A stretch of 64,000 bases of DNA from Annulohypoxylon bovei var. microspora (Eukaryota; Ascomycota; Sordariomycetes; Xylariales; Hypoxylaceae), in the NCBI GenBank assembly GCA_022836615.1, contig MU405227.1, positions 309,259 through 373,258 of the forward strand, in the 5' to 3' direction. Positions 47,036 to 58,900 of this stretch are shown here, piece by piece. Both the position numbers and the translations under genes were made by a program. Position 1 is the first letter of the stretch, and every line of letters begins with the position of its first letter. The notes under the pieces are model-generated. The model worked only from the letters and a program-made list of their open reading frames with translations, searched no databases and was not told where the DNA came from.

Positions 47036-48504
47036 TGGATAATGCTCGATCGACGAGCTTGGTCCCGTGAGAGTTACCTAGGGTCAATTATGACCAAGGA
47101 TCAAGGGAAGCTATTTTGCCGGAACTATTTTGGTTGATGTTCGACTTGCCTAGTCTTTCTTTAGCTGAGGCGCATGAGGGTATTTATGTGTAAGGAGTTA
47201 CTACATAGGCCGGCTGTCAGTCTATGAATATGTTCGGCTCTTCTTAGCGCCATAAACTATACAGATCATGCCCATTTTCTATAAGTATAGCCTAAGGTGA
47301 CATGGCCCAATCGCATAGGCATTTTGCATAACTTCCAAAGAAGGAGGCGAAATTCGACTATGACGAGGGCAACAGAGTGTAGTTAGAAGTTGGTCACGTC
47401 GTAGTGCGTCCCTTCCAGGTATTACGTGGGAAAAACTGAATGGGCAGACCTCCGCCTATGAAAGCTATTTGTGGATTTATTCGTTAATACTAGGCGTGCA
47501 AGGGACGGATTAATTGACAGCACTGCGTTCAGGAACCGCAAGAGCCCAGTTTTGAACATACATAGACGATTATTAACATCTTTTCAATGAAGTCAAAACA
47601 CGGTTTCTCCTTATCTTCTTCAAGGTTACGTGAGGGGGTCAAACGTAAGACAAACTTGGAGTCCCCTATTCTACATAATTACTAGGTTCTTACCATGTGT
47701 TAATGCTGCTGTGCATAACACTATCGCTAATTGTGCGACGCAGGGGATAATTCTACGCACAGTCCAATACAGTAGTATTAACACATGGAACACTTTCTTT
47801 AGAAGAAAAAAAAGAAATTCTCCAGCTTAAAGGTCAACTCCGGAAAAACCTCGGCTTATATAAGGCAAACCCGCTGATGCTAAAAGGGAACAATAGTTTC
47901 CATCGCAATAGTTTCGTAATACAACCACCAGTCACAACAACAGGTGGCTAACGGCCTAGGTCGGTCGTTGTGCCGCCTCAGGATTGGAGTTTTAGTCAGA
48001 AAAGACGCTTGCACCGGTGTTAGCCATATCCATGGATTGCATTAAGACTCCAAAACACGAGGCTTATAATAACGAAACTAGGGGGTAGAAATAGGCGTTG
48101 GCGTTAGCGGCTGGACTGGAGCTGAATTGTGTCGCTCCTAAAAAGCTCAAGTGTTGGTCAGCCACCGGTTGGGGTGTCGCACCGCATCACTTAGTTTTCA
48201 TTTCATCTTCTGGAGAATGTCCAATCCCCTTACCCGATTCCTCCCTCCGCCCAATCAAGAATGTGTATGACATAGCTCGGTCCCGGAAAGTCCATCTAGT
48301 GACGCAGGGATGAAAACAGCTGGGATGATTCTAAGCGGTTACTTGGAGGTAGGTATTTGCTCAATTTCTAACAATTCTGACTTGTGAGAGTCACATGTTA
48401 CCGATATCCCAAGATCCAGCTTTGGATTTTAAGACATTTTTATCCTTATCTCGACCTTTGTTGGTACACTGTTGAAATCGCCAAAATCATCATCGTACTT
48501 CGCT
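47036..48504. other. Intergenic, no gene seen
   Basis: About 1.5 kb with only short, unsupported frames. It holds the 3' flank of the small peptide gene and the promoter of the permease gene. I looked for a second short signal-peptide gene here and found none. Confidence 0.5.
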
Positions 48505-50403
48505 ATGTCTAAGGACTCCATTGAGCCGATTGAGCTTCGGCTTCCGACCCAATCCAATACAATGTCATTCATAACGAAATCCGAGCAATCCAACCACTCT
48601 AATCAAGATGATATTAGACTACAGCAGCTAGGAAAGCGCCCGCTACTCAATCGTAGCTTTGGGTTTATGTCCATCCTCGGATTAGCCTGCTCCGCCATGT
48701 GTTCCTGGGAAGGAATTCTTGTAACCTCTGTTCCTACTTTTAGCCTTGGGGGGCCAGCAGCTGTAGTATGGGCATTCGTTCTCGGTTGGATTGGCACCAT
48801 TTCGGTGACCGCTACGATGGCGGAGCTGGCATCAGTTGCACCAACAGCTGGTGGACAGTGTAAGGCTCCATACGACCCCCCGCGCCTATCTAGAGACCCC
48901 TAGCTTACATTATACTCTGGTTAGATCACTGGATTGCCATGATGGCGCCCGAGTCTTGTGCTGCTTTCTTAACTTATATAACAGCCTGGCTTACAACTTT
49001 AGCGTGGCAGGCTATGGCTATCACTTCTAGTTACACGACTTCCACGATACTTCTTGGCATTGTTGTGTTAGCAAATCCAACATACACACCCTTATCATGG
49101 CACACAATCCTTACTATGTGGGCTACGACATCGTTTGCCGTGCTGATGAACCTAACTGGGGGTCGTGTGCTAGCAAAGTTCGAAGGTCTAATTCTGATTC
49201 TTCATCTAGCGGGTTTCTTCGGCATATTGGTTCCTCTGGTGTATTTTGCGCCCCATAACCCACCAGATTTCGTCTTCACTACGCTTTTTAACAACGGGGA
49301 CTGGCCAACCCAGGGGTTGAGCTTTCTTGTCGGCTTTCCCACGGTTGCCACCGCACTTATAGGTGCCGACTGTGCAGTCCACATGTCCGAAGAGATCCAG
49401 TCTGCGTCCATCGGTAAGTACTTAGATAATGTTTTGGAGTTCTTTTATTTCCTCGGCCTTTTTTTATTGGGAATTAAAGCCTTGTATACCAGCTGATCTA
49501 AGTGTTATTCCTCATGAGAGACCCCTTACCCCCAGAGTTCCTTTTAGAGAGTAAATTGCTAACTAGCTCTTTATCATAGTGGTGCCAAGGGCATTGATGT
49601 ATAGCATTTTTATAAATGGAGCACTCGCATTCGCAATTATTGTCGGCCTCATGTTTTGCATCTCAGACTTAGATTCAGCAGTTGAAGCAGCAAATACGAT
49701 GTTTTATTCATTTCTCCAGATTTTCCAATCCGCGGTCAAGTCGACGACGGGCGCCTGCCTAATGGCCGGTATCATCTTCGTGCTATCTCTGGCGAGCTCA
49801 ATAAGCGTCTATGCATCTGCATCTCGTATGATGTGGTCGTTCTCACGGGATAAGGGGCTTCCCCTGAGCAGATACCTAGTGAGGGTAAGATAACGAGAAA
49901 ACCCACTCACAATTTCGATTTGCTAACTCGTCCACCAGCTCACCAAAGATAGGTTGCCGAAGAACTCTATATTATCTACGACAGCAATTACGCTTGTCCT
50001 TTCTTTGATCGTACTCGCCCCTAGCATTGCGCTCTCCGCTTTGCTTTCACTTGTTGTCGCCGCATTATACTCTTCGTACCTCCTTGTGAGCTGCTTACTT
50101 CTCTGGCGCCGTTGCACTGGCGGGTTTCAACCCTATACCCCTGGTTTAGATATTCATGATTCCGGTTCTCCTACATGGGGTCCTTGGAAACTGCCTGAGC
50201 CCTTGGGAACCATTAACAACGCCTTTGCTTGCATGTACAGCGCGCTGCTGCTATTCTGGTCGTTTTGGCCCCAGACTACCAATCCAACTCCAGAAACGTT
50301 TAATTGGAGCGTCTTGGTATTTAGTTTTGTTCTCTTATCTAGTATTTTATGGTACGCAGTAAAGGCAAGGCATTACTTCAAGGGACCTATTAAGGAGGTC
50401 TAA
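48505..50403 (+). CDS. APC-superfamily amino acid/choline permease
   Basis: Plasma-membrane transporter of the fungal GABA/choline permease group (Uga4/Hnm1-like). Four exons: 48505-48859, 48925-49413, 49580-49884, 49939-50403; introns of 65, 166 and 54 bp with TGCTAAC branch sites in the last two; 537 aa. About 12 helices. Landmarks: 'RSFGFMSILGLACSAMCSWE', 'ASVAPTAGGQYHWIAMMAPE' (created by the first splice), 'ALIGADCAVHMSEEI' and 'VVPRALMYSI', then 'SASRMMWSFSRDKGLP'. All agree with the family. The start is the ATG at 48505; the open frame before it has no upstream ATG. Substrate cannot be read from sequence. It lies 1.5 kb downstream of the small peptide gene on the same strand. Confidence 0.92.
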
Positions 50404-52344
50404 CCTGTATAAACCTTGAGTACGGATCTTTTTAACATAGATACTTCACAAATACGAGTCAATCTAGCATATTATCATGCAAAACCCGGAAACTAGAGTA
50501 CCTAAGAGGCTGTAAGAGTACCTAGGTAGATAAGTCTTCATGTCGATTGTTTCCACCATAGGTATCTGTAGGCCACCCACGCCTCTCAGGCACCCATGGA
50601 GCTCCTGGATCATGGAGTGACCAGCTTGTCTCCGTTGTTCAGACCAAAGCTACCCCAATCACATCCACAGACAACGACATGAGGCTGTAATCTCCGTTGA
50701 TATTGAATTGCTGACAATATGCTTATCAAAGATACATAAGTTCACCCGTGGCTTCTATCACTAGGATCTATATAGAGTTCAAAACATGTTGATTGCAACT
50801 TTCTTTACGTACTTAAAACGTTTAATAAGTTAACAAACTTCTATAGATATTATATAGTTATGACTTCCAACTGGAAGGTACTTAAAGACACATATAAGAG
50901 CATGATCTCTCCGAAGTAAGATCTTCCGTAATTAAGGGGGAAAGTTTCGTCTTACCTGCCTTCAAACAGTAAGACTTAACTAGGGCAGGCATTGATCAAA
51001 GCGTTCAAATAACCTCATATTCACACATGTTTATGACACTCTTATATGCTCAAGTGACTCGTATAAAAGGCTGAAGGTAAAATTACGTCATTAACACACA
51101 CGAGACGGCGTATATACGACGAACTTTAACAGTGTTTGCGTTTCGGATAATCGTTTGTTCATCGATCACGCCATAGTGTTATTAGGATGAGAAATTTACT
51201 AAACTGAATTTCCTACTGTGTATATTTTCTTATATATTCCTAGCTTTCCTCTTGACATCGTCGTTATTATTCCTTCACTCTTCTTTATTTATCCACCTAT
51301 CTAGGTACCTACCTGTCAACAAAAATATACACACAATGACACTATGAGCTCCTAATCACGGCTGCTTACCTACTTTCATATAAGACTCACCTATCCACAT
51401 CGAACAAATTATTTCCAGTATAATCTATGAATGCTGGTATTCTTTTCATTCGCCTTTCAGGCTAAAAACAGCGACACCATGCCTCCTACTATCTCTAACG
51501 ATCTACTTTGCGATGGCATCTACTAGTCTCAGCGACCTCGTAGATGTACCTTTTTCTCTTTAGACATGCCTGGTATCACTCACAGATGATTCGAAGTGAT
51601 ACTACCGCCTTAATTCGAAGCGACATTGAGTCGTACACACATCTTAATTACTCGCCTGTGGTCACTAAATTTGATCATCACGGCAAGGACAACTCTAAGA
51701 AAGTCGATTGCCAGAGATATATAACAACTCCCGATTTCGGAAACATTCGATGGTGGATTCCCGATGGTGGCAATATTTCCTGAGTGACTTGACTGCCACT
51801 ACAGGATCGTTCTTATTAGCGACAATAATATCGCACTATCTGCCCAACCACATATCAAATGGCTTTGTCACCTTTTCCTACATAACAAGGTTGGAAGCCT
51901 TCTCTGGACTACCTACATTCTATTCCTATATTGCGAATTTAAAATCTATCACCTAGCGAATTCCTTTAGGACAAACACATCATGCGCGGGTATAAAGACG
52001 ACTGTGCCTGTGTTAATTGCAATGGCTCCGTGCCATTGGCATCGCTACAGATACCCAAGATTACCACCATTTGCAGACATGTTGAAGGAGGATAAGATGA
52101 TAGCATGCACATCTTACACAACCTTCAGGTGTTGAGCATGCGATTTGGTCCATTCCATGTGGGAAGACGTGACGGACTGGTCCCTATCCTGGCTTTGGTT
52201 TTGCCGCTCTAGCTTTCGACCTCTGAAGAGCGCAACAAAGACTTTCCATTGCCTCGAAAACTTTTAGGAAGAAATGATAACACACGCAATGCAATTTGCT
52301 AATAGGTAGTTAACAAGACATGTTAGGAGCGGTTGGAGTATGGA
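50404..52344. other. AT-rich intergenic region
   Basis: No supportable gene. A TATCTAGGTACCTACCTG palindromic stretch occurs at 51298-51315. Frames at 51544-51956 are short and unrecognised. Confidence 0.5.
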
Positions 52345-52410
52345 TATAAGAATTAGTTGCAATAAGAATTAGTTGCAATAAGAATTAGTTGCAATAAGAA
52401 TTAGTTTCAT
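52345..52410 (+). repeat. 16-bp tandem repeat, about four copies
   Basis: Unit ATAAGAATTAGTTGCA repeated three times exactly plus a diverged last copy (…TTAGTTTCA). Confidence 0.85.
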
Positions 52411-52429
52411 AATACACCCTTACCTACCT

Positions 52430-53377
52430 TAGCGGGAAGATGTGGGGTCTTACAAGCCTTGCGCAAGCCTTGCAAAAGCCTTTTGTAGCCTTTATGGATA
52501 TATAAGCCTTGTGTGGTTTAATGGCATCTTTCTACTCTAGGCCTTGCTTAAGTTTTGTATAAGTTTATAAGCCTTGTAAGAAGTCTATTGTAAGGGCATT
52601 GTAATTAATTATTAGAAGTATTATAATTATCTATTAATCTATCTTCTTCCCCCCTCCTCAACCACCCCCTATACTTACCTATTATTAAAGTTTATTACTA
52701 ATCTATTGGTTTATTGATCTATTGGCTTATTGGTTTATTGGTTTATTGGTTTATTGGTTTATTGGTTTATTAGTTTATTGCCTATTATTAATCTATTACC
52801 TATTATTGATTATTGATTTAGGTAGGTACCTAGGTACATGTTATAGCCTGTTGTTGGTGGTGGCGGTGGTGGTGGTGTTGTATGTGGTGGTGGTGTTGTT
52901 GTTAAAAGTGGTGGTAGTGGCGATGGTGGTGGTAATGATGGTGGTGGTGATGGTGGTGGTGGTGATGGTGTTGTTGTTGTTGAATGGTTGGTACGAGTAA
53001 AAAAATAAAAAGGTGTTGTTGTTGTTGCTATTGTTGAAGGGTTGGTACGAGTAAAAGAATAAAAAGGTATTGTTGTTGTTGTTGTTGAAGTGGAAAAAGT
53101 TGCTTAGGTGATTAGTGGTTGTAGTTGGTAAGAGGTGGTAACAACTGGTTTTAAATGGCTGTGGTTGATTGTAGTTAGGTGCAGTTGGGTTTTAGGGGGG
53201 TTTAGGGGGTTATATTAGTAATTAAGGCCTATAAAAGCTTTATAAGTATTTTTATTAAGATATTATATGGGAAGGTATATTTGAAGTTAACCCTTGCCAC
53301 GAAAATAAGCCTTGTTGCCCTTGTGTAAGCCTTGTTGCCTTGCGTAAGGGTTATAACAAACCACCTATTCCCCGCTA
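52430..53377. repeat. 948-bp repeat-filled segment with imperfect inverted ends
   Basis: The left end TAGCGGGAAGATGTGG resembles the reverse complement of the right end, TAGCGGGGAATAGGTGG. Inside are scattered AAGCCTTG words near both ends (52451-52590 and 53298-53346), a TTTATTGG tandem tract at about 52712-52780, a GGT/GTT-rich tract at about 52850-52985, and a duplicated block GTTGGTACGAGTAAAAxAATA at 52988 and 53042. It may be a small non-autonomous element with a low-complexity interior. Confidence 0.45.
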
Positions 53378-54045
53378 GGTAAGTAGTAAATTGATACCTT
53401 ACTATGGGAGCCGATTGTTTGAAGCGAAGTAGTCATGCTAGATAGGTACAGCTATTTAGTCAGTCCTTAGGCGTAAATCTGAGTAGGTAGATATCGTGTG
53501 TGATCTCATATGAGGACATGTGTAGGTATGTTGGTGTTGCTCTCTTAAATTACAAGTATACATTTATGAGAGAGATATCGTATCAATCAAACCAAACTAC
53601 TTACCAATTCACACTTGCTCTATTATCTGAGTGAATGACCAACTTGATTTGACTCAGTTAACCAAAAATACCCCTGAACCCCTGAACCCCTGAATGCCAA
53701 GACTTTCAACTTAGGTACTAGTCAGATCTAAAAGTAACAATATGCCAAATGCGAATATACCTAGACATTCGTGTCTCCTTGTTTCCAAAGGTAACTCTTT
53801 ATATATCTTAGTTTCAACACTAGAGACCTATCTAATATTGCATAGCTCGATGTCTATCCATTTTAATTTTTGCCTTATCAGCCACCCCGATGTCGTTAGA
53901 TTCCGACTCGGCCAACCAACCTAATCGGGAAATTGACCTTGGACGTCCCTTTGATCGGTGGTTTCCCCGCTCCCGCTCATTTATCTCGTTCATTCTGTTT
54001 TCAACAACACGTTTGGGCGTCACGCTTCTCTAATTCCAATTGACC
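53378..54045. other. Promoter-side intergenic region
   Basis: 5' flank of the nucleoside hydrolase gene. A triple CCCCTGAA unit occurs at about 53671-53694. No gene supported. Confidence 0.4.
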
Positions 54046-55194
54046 ATGAACTTCGGTCGTGTCGTCCTCGCCTCATGGGTATTTTTCTTATCGGTCAGCG
54101 CGGGCAATATTCCATGCTCTCGTGGAAAACCAATCATAATCGACACTGATATCTTCTCAGATGTTGATGATGTTGGCTCGTTAACAGTTGCCAATGTGTT
54201 ACACAACTATGGGTTGGCAGACCTGCGGGGAGTCGCCGTAAACACCAACTCGAAATACGGCGCTCTGGCTGTTAGCGCGCTCAACACGTATTTCGGCAAT
54301 GAGGATATTCCTATCGCGGCCATGCGTCCTTTGACAGATGAGTCTTTTTTCGATACTTATAGCTTCACGTAAGTTTCTTATCATATCCGTTCTTTACACT
54401 TACTAATGGCGTATTGCGATGATAGTTTAAATGAATATGCCAGCAAGATCTCTTACAACTGGCCTCGCTCACTGAACGACTCGTCAACCACGCCAACTCC
54501 CGTGGAACTCTATCGCTCATTACTATCATCAGCGGATGATCGAAGCATGACTCTGATCTCAATCGGCTTTTTAACTAATCTCGCAGCCCTGCTGGACAGC
54601 CCCGCCGATAGTGTCTCGTCTCTCGCAGGCCCGGCTCTCATATCCGCAAAGGTAAAGGAGCTGGTCGTTATGGGCGGAGAGTATCCCTCCGGCTGGGAGT
54701 TCAACTTCGGCGGCGGCGACCCCGCGTCGACGTACCATGTCGTGAACAACTGGCCGCGCGACGTGCCCGTTACTTACTCCGGCGGCGAGCTGGGCGGGGA
54801 CATATATTCCGGCGAAAACCTCGCGAAGAACGCGCTGCCGAACTCGCCGGTGCTCGCGGCGTATCAGTGGTACGTGGGGCGGTGCAGCACCATTCGCGAG
54901 TCGTGGGATCCGGTCACGACGCTCTACGGGATAGTGGGGCTCGAGGGGTTCCGCGAGTTGGGGATTTCGAAGCTGTTTTCGTACGGGAACGAGATTGGGT
55001 ATAACGCAGTAATTACCAACGGCTCGAATGCGTGGGTGAACGACTCTGCTGTTTCGAATCAGCATTGGTTGAGGCTTGCAGATGGGATGACGAATTCGAC
55101 CGTTGCGGGGTTGTTGAATCGGTTCTTCGCCCACAATCCTTCAGATAAAAGTTGTTCTACCCATAAGTCGCGAGATTTATTAAGCTTTAAATGA
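54046..55194 (+). CDS. Secreted inosine-uridine-preferring nucleoside hydrolase
   Basis: Hydrolyses the N-glycosidic bond of nucleosides to free base and ribose, here probably outside the cell for nutrient salvage. Two exons, 54046-54368 and 54426-55194 (57-bp intron, CTTACTAAT branch, phase 2); 363 aa. The start at 54046 gives a signal peptide ('MNFGRVVLASWVFFLSVSAG'). The Ca2+-binding Asp cluster typical of the fold is 'IIIDTDIFSDVDDVGSL' (residues 31-47). 'VNTNSKYGALAV', 'LISIGFLTNLAALL', 'LVVMGGEYPSGWEFNFGGGD' and the late 'ESWDPVTTLYGI' (catalytic Asp) are all recognisable. Several N-glycosylation sequons near the C-terminus fit secretion. GC-rich codons in the middle of exon 2 contrast with the AT-rich flanks. 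Confidence 0.91.
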
Positions 55195-55933
55195 CTATGA
55201 TTGCGAGAGGATGTACATAAACATGTTCCTCGATTCCGTCAAATCTATAATTAGGTGCAGTATCTCTAATATAAAATATTCAATTACCTACCTATTTACC
55301 TAGGTAAGTAATAGATGTATGTTTCGTTGTTTACTACCTATTTTCCGCATCGCTAACACAGCCTACCTACTGCTGCTGCAGGTCGCCGAATCAATCCCTA
55401 GGCTAGGGTGGACTAAATGCGCCACCCACCTATAATAATCGTTATCTATAACTTGCTAGATGTCGTCGACCTATTTTTGCCAAAAGAGGTAGCGCCATGG
55501 CGTATTATTGGCTATCTGATGAGACCTAGAGTGACCTCCGAAATTCTCGAGGATCGGCAATAATACATCTATTTAATCGTCTTATGAAGGCAGGCTCACG
55601 TTTTCGTTGGGGTACTTTGGAATTTCAGCTGGGCTGATACCTACATAGTTAGGTAGTGTTTGCAACATGATTAAGCAGGCTCACACTTTCATTACTTAGG
55701 TAGGGTAGTGTTGAATTCCAGCTGCGGCCATTAATACCACCCATACCGTATAACTCAAGTTTTGGGGGGTGGTGAGGGGCAGCTACATACCCAGTGCTTG
55801 CAATATAATAGAATTAACGCCCGCGGTCAGTTCATCCGATAGAGATACCCATTCTCGAAAACCCATAGGTGCTGTTCGTCTAAGTGCTACTACTGCATCA
55901 TGCATCTCTCTGGGAAAATCCCCCAAAAAGAAG
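55195..55933. other. Intergenic / 5' region of the large gene
   Basis: 3' flank of the nucleoside hydrolase and 5' flank of the next gene. The frame of the next gene stays open back to about 55769 without an earlier ATG, so an unrecognised upstream exon could exist here. Confidence 0.4.
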
Positions 55934-58900
55934 ATGACGTATTTCAGAAATTCATCAACCGTAGGTGTACCCTTTCATATTCAGCTTCAATCATTTCTGA
56001 TAATGGTACTAGGAGAGCCTAGTGACCAACGGAAACCATTCCAACCTGATAGTTCCCACTGCAAGACCTGGGATGAAGCGCCAAATCCAGAAAAACATTC
56101 TTCCTTCGGCGACAAGGGCACAACAGCAAGTGTTAGCATGTACGGAGACTTGATGCAGTTTGGGACATACTTAGGCGCAGGGAGTTCTGGGATGTTTTCT
56201 GCGGACCAGGGATTTTTAGACGATCCGTATTTTGTATGGTGGAGGGCGGCCAGCCTGGATGATCATAGCAAACAGAATCTAGACGAATGGCCTCAATCCG
56301 AGTTCTACGGTCTCGATTTCCCTCAGATCGACGTCAGCGAGCCTCCGCGTGTGAGCTATCTATACTATCGGTGGCCAAGATACGAATATAAAACTGATAA
56401 GGAAATGCTCACGGTTCAGTGGATCGTCCATGATGGGATCGTCTTTCAGCAGTGCGTTTTTGAGAATTTGACATCCCAGGAAATACTTGTTCCATTTGAG
56501 TTTCACGGGGATAAATCTATCTCTCAACCCGAACAGGTCCAAGTCTCCCAAGATTCCGATTCCGATTCCGATTCCGATTCCGATTCCGATTCCGATTCCG
56601 ATTCTGATGATTCTGGACAAAGGTGCATGCAAATAAGGGATCTAGACCATTTGGATTCGGGAAATTCATTTAATCAACAGAATAAGAAGCCCTCAGTACA
56701 CCTTGGCCTCCACGACTACTCGTGGACGGTAATGCATGAACTCGAATCCAAGCCTATAGCTGACAAGATAGTCAAAGAAGGCCACGACGAAGAAGCTAAG
56801 CCATTAGCTTCAGAGAGCATTCGAGATGCGGAGGCCTGTGATAAAGTGGACTCTGTCGCCGTTGTAGTGTCAATATTCCTTGATGGGAAAGCACAGAATT
56901 GGAAAGATGGCTTCGATTGGAAAAAGCAACTCGGAAGCGTAGAAAGCAAAAGCAACACAATGGAGGTCATCACTGCATACCGCATGATATATGCAAAGGG
57001 CTCAACTCTACATTGGGAGGATTCTCTGGTCTCTGCTAACTCGGCGGATGTCGATCAGCTTCTACGAACCACTCCATTCTCTACCATATATCTTTCTATG
57101 CCAGCCGCGAAACACACCCAAGACCAAAAGGAAGACGATAAACACGCCCAAGATCAAGGGGAACACGGTACACTTCAAGAAGTTTCGCCGGAAAAGGATG
57201 GAAACCCGAAAGGAATACCAAGCGGCGAGTCCTTCCCGAGGAGTCATATAGAGTTTCTTGTGCGCCGAAATCTTGAGCATATCTTGTCTGTATGCTCCAT
57301 TCCCTTAGAGCCACCACAATTGAAGAGAGAAGAATCATGTTCAACCGAATTGCAAAGAAAAATCAGCCCTGTTGCCTTAACGTGTGGGGATATCTCGTGT
57401 CACCGCGTTTGCACCACGGCTAGCTTGTGAGTAATTCCTTCGAAGCTTTCTTAGGACACAGAGACTAATCAAGATACCTCTAGTTTTGCAATGTGGTTTC
57501 TAATCGATGTCGCGGGTCGACTAAAACAGCTAAAGGAGAGAGGGTTAGAAGACTCTCGTTACGTCGACTCTCTCTCTCAGAGGATTTCGGAGGTTTGCAA
57601 AGGGCATTTAGAATGGCTGCACAATGTCAAGGACAAAAGTGACGATGGATGTTTTTTGGCCAATTACTGGGTCACGGGAAAAGCTATGCCACCTTCACCT
57701 GGTGGTTTCTCGTGGCAACCAGATAATTCTATTACTGATACAGCATTTCAACTCGTGAAAGTCGGGCAATGCTCAGAATTCTACAAGGGTGAGGATAAGG
57801 ATGTTCTCGTTCTCGCAAAGAAGATAATTGAGAGCACTGGAAAATTATGGGTTAAACACTTGGTAGAATTAGATAAGCGAACATCCTCTGCCTGGATTCA
57901 TGCCCAGAAAGAAGGTACGAACGTTTTCCGCCTAGACGATCACGTTTGGATTTGGAGAGCCCTCAAGACAGTCAAAGACTTGATTGAATGGCCAGCGGGA
58001 GATGGTAAAAAGAAGGGAACACGACACCCCCCGGAAATTCAACAAGAAATACCCCCAGAAGAAGAAATTCTCCGACGCAAAATCCAACAAATGCTTCGAC
58101 CAGAAATCCAACAAGAAATGCTCCGACGATTCACAACCGAAGATGAGACCTCAAGGAAGCGAATGCTAGCTGTGAGCCGGTCCTCCCGAGAAACCCGGTT
58201 CTTGTTCCACGCACGAGATACAGCTTTATACTATGGGTATGATTGGGGTTTTTTCTTACAGCAAACATCATTTCATGAAGTGTGGGAGAACACTATTCAG
58301 GCGCAGGCCATGCATGAAGATAACCGGGATATATTATGGGATAACACGCTACGTTACGCGTTAGCGGTCATGATGGGCGCCCGGGGAAATGAAATTAATG
58401 AGAAACCACCGCATGACTTAGTGAAGTTGTGTCTTGAGGCTCTCTTCCAAGCTACGAGCCTAAGTGGATTCTGTCCTGGAGAGCTCCGAGGAATTACAAA
58501 GCAACCAGTTCTATTTAGCAGGGAGGAAGAGCGGGACTACTATTTCCACGCTAGTTTTGAGATCCCATATATCATTCTTACTCATGCTGTCGACATTAGT
58601 AAAGCGTATGATAAGTTTACATCACAGCTCGAAGACCAATCACCAAAATATCAATCGGCTCCCTGGTCCAACGAAATAGTCGAGCAATCCGAAAAACAAA
58701 AAGTGCGACCAAAACGTCTACCAACATCAAGCGAGGAAAAGGCCCGTGGATCCGACCGTATGAAGAAAACCATCCCCTTTGGTCGCATGTTTGATTCAAA
58801 CAGTATCGTTGACATCGAAGAAGAGTGGTTGTATAACTACCCATCGTTCCTATCACACAAGCCGAACAAGTCTGTCCAAGAATTAAACGTGGAATCCAGC

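Noticed and set aside
55769..55933. Extension of the large CorA-like gene to 55769
   Set aside because: The open frame has no ATG there; the first in-frame ATG is at 55934.
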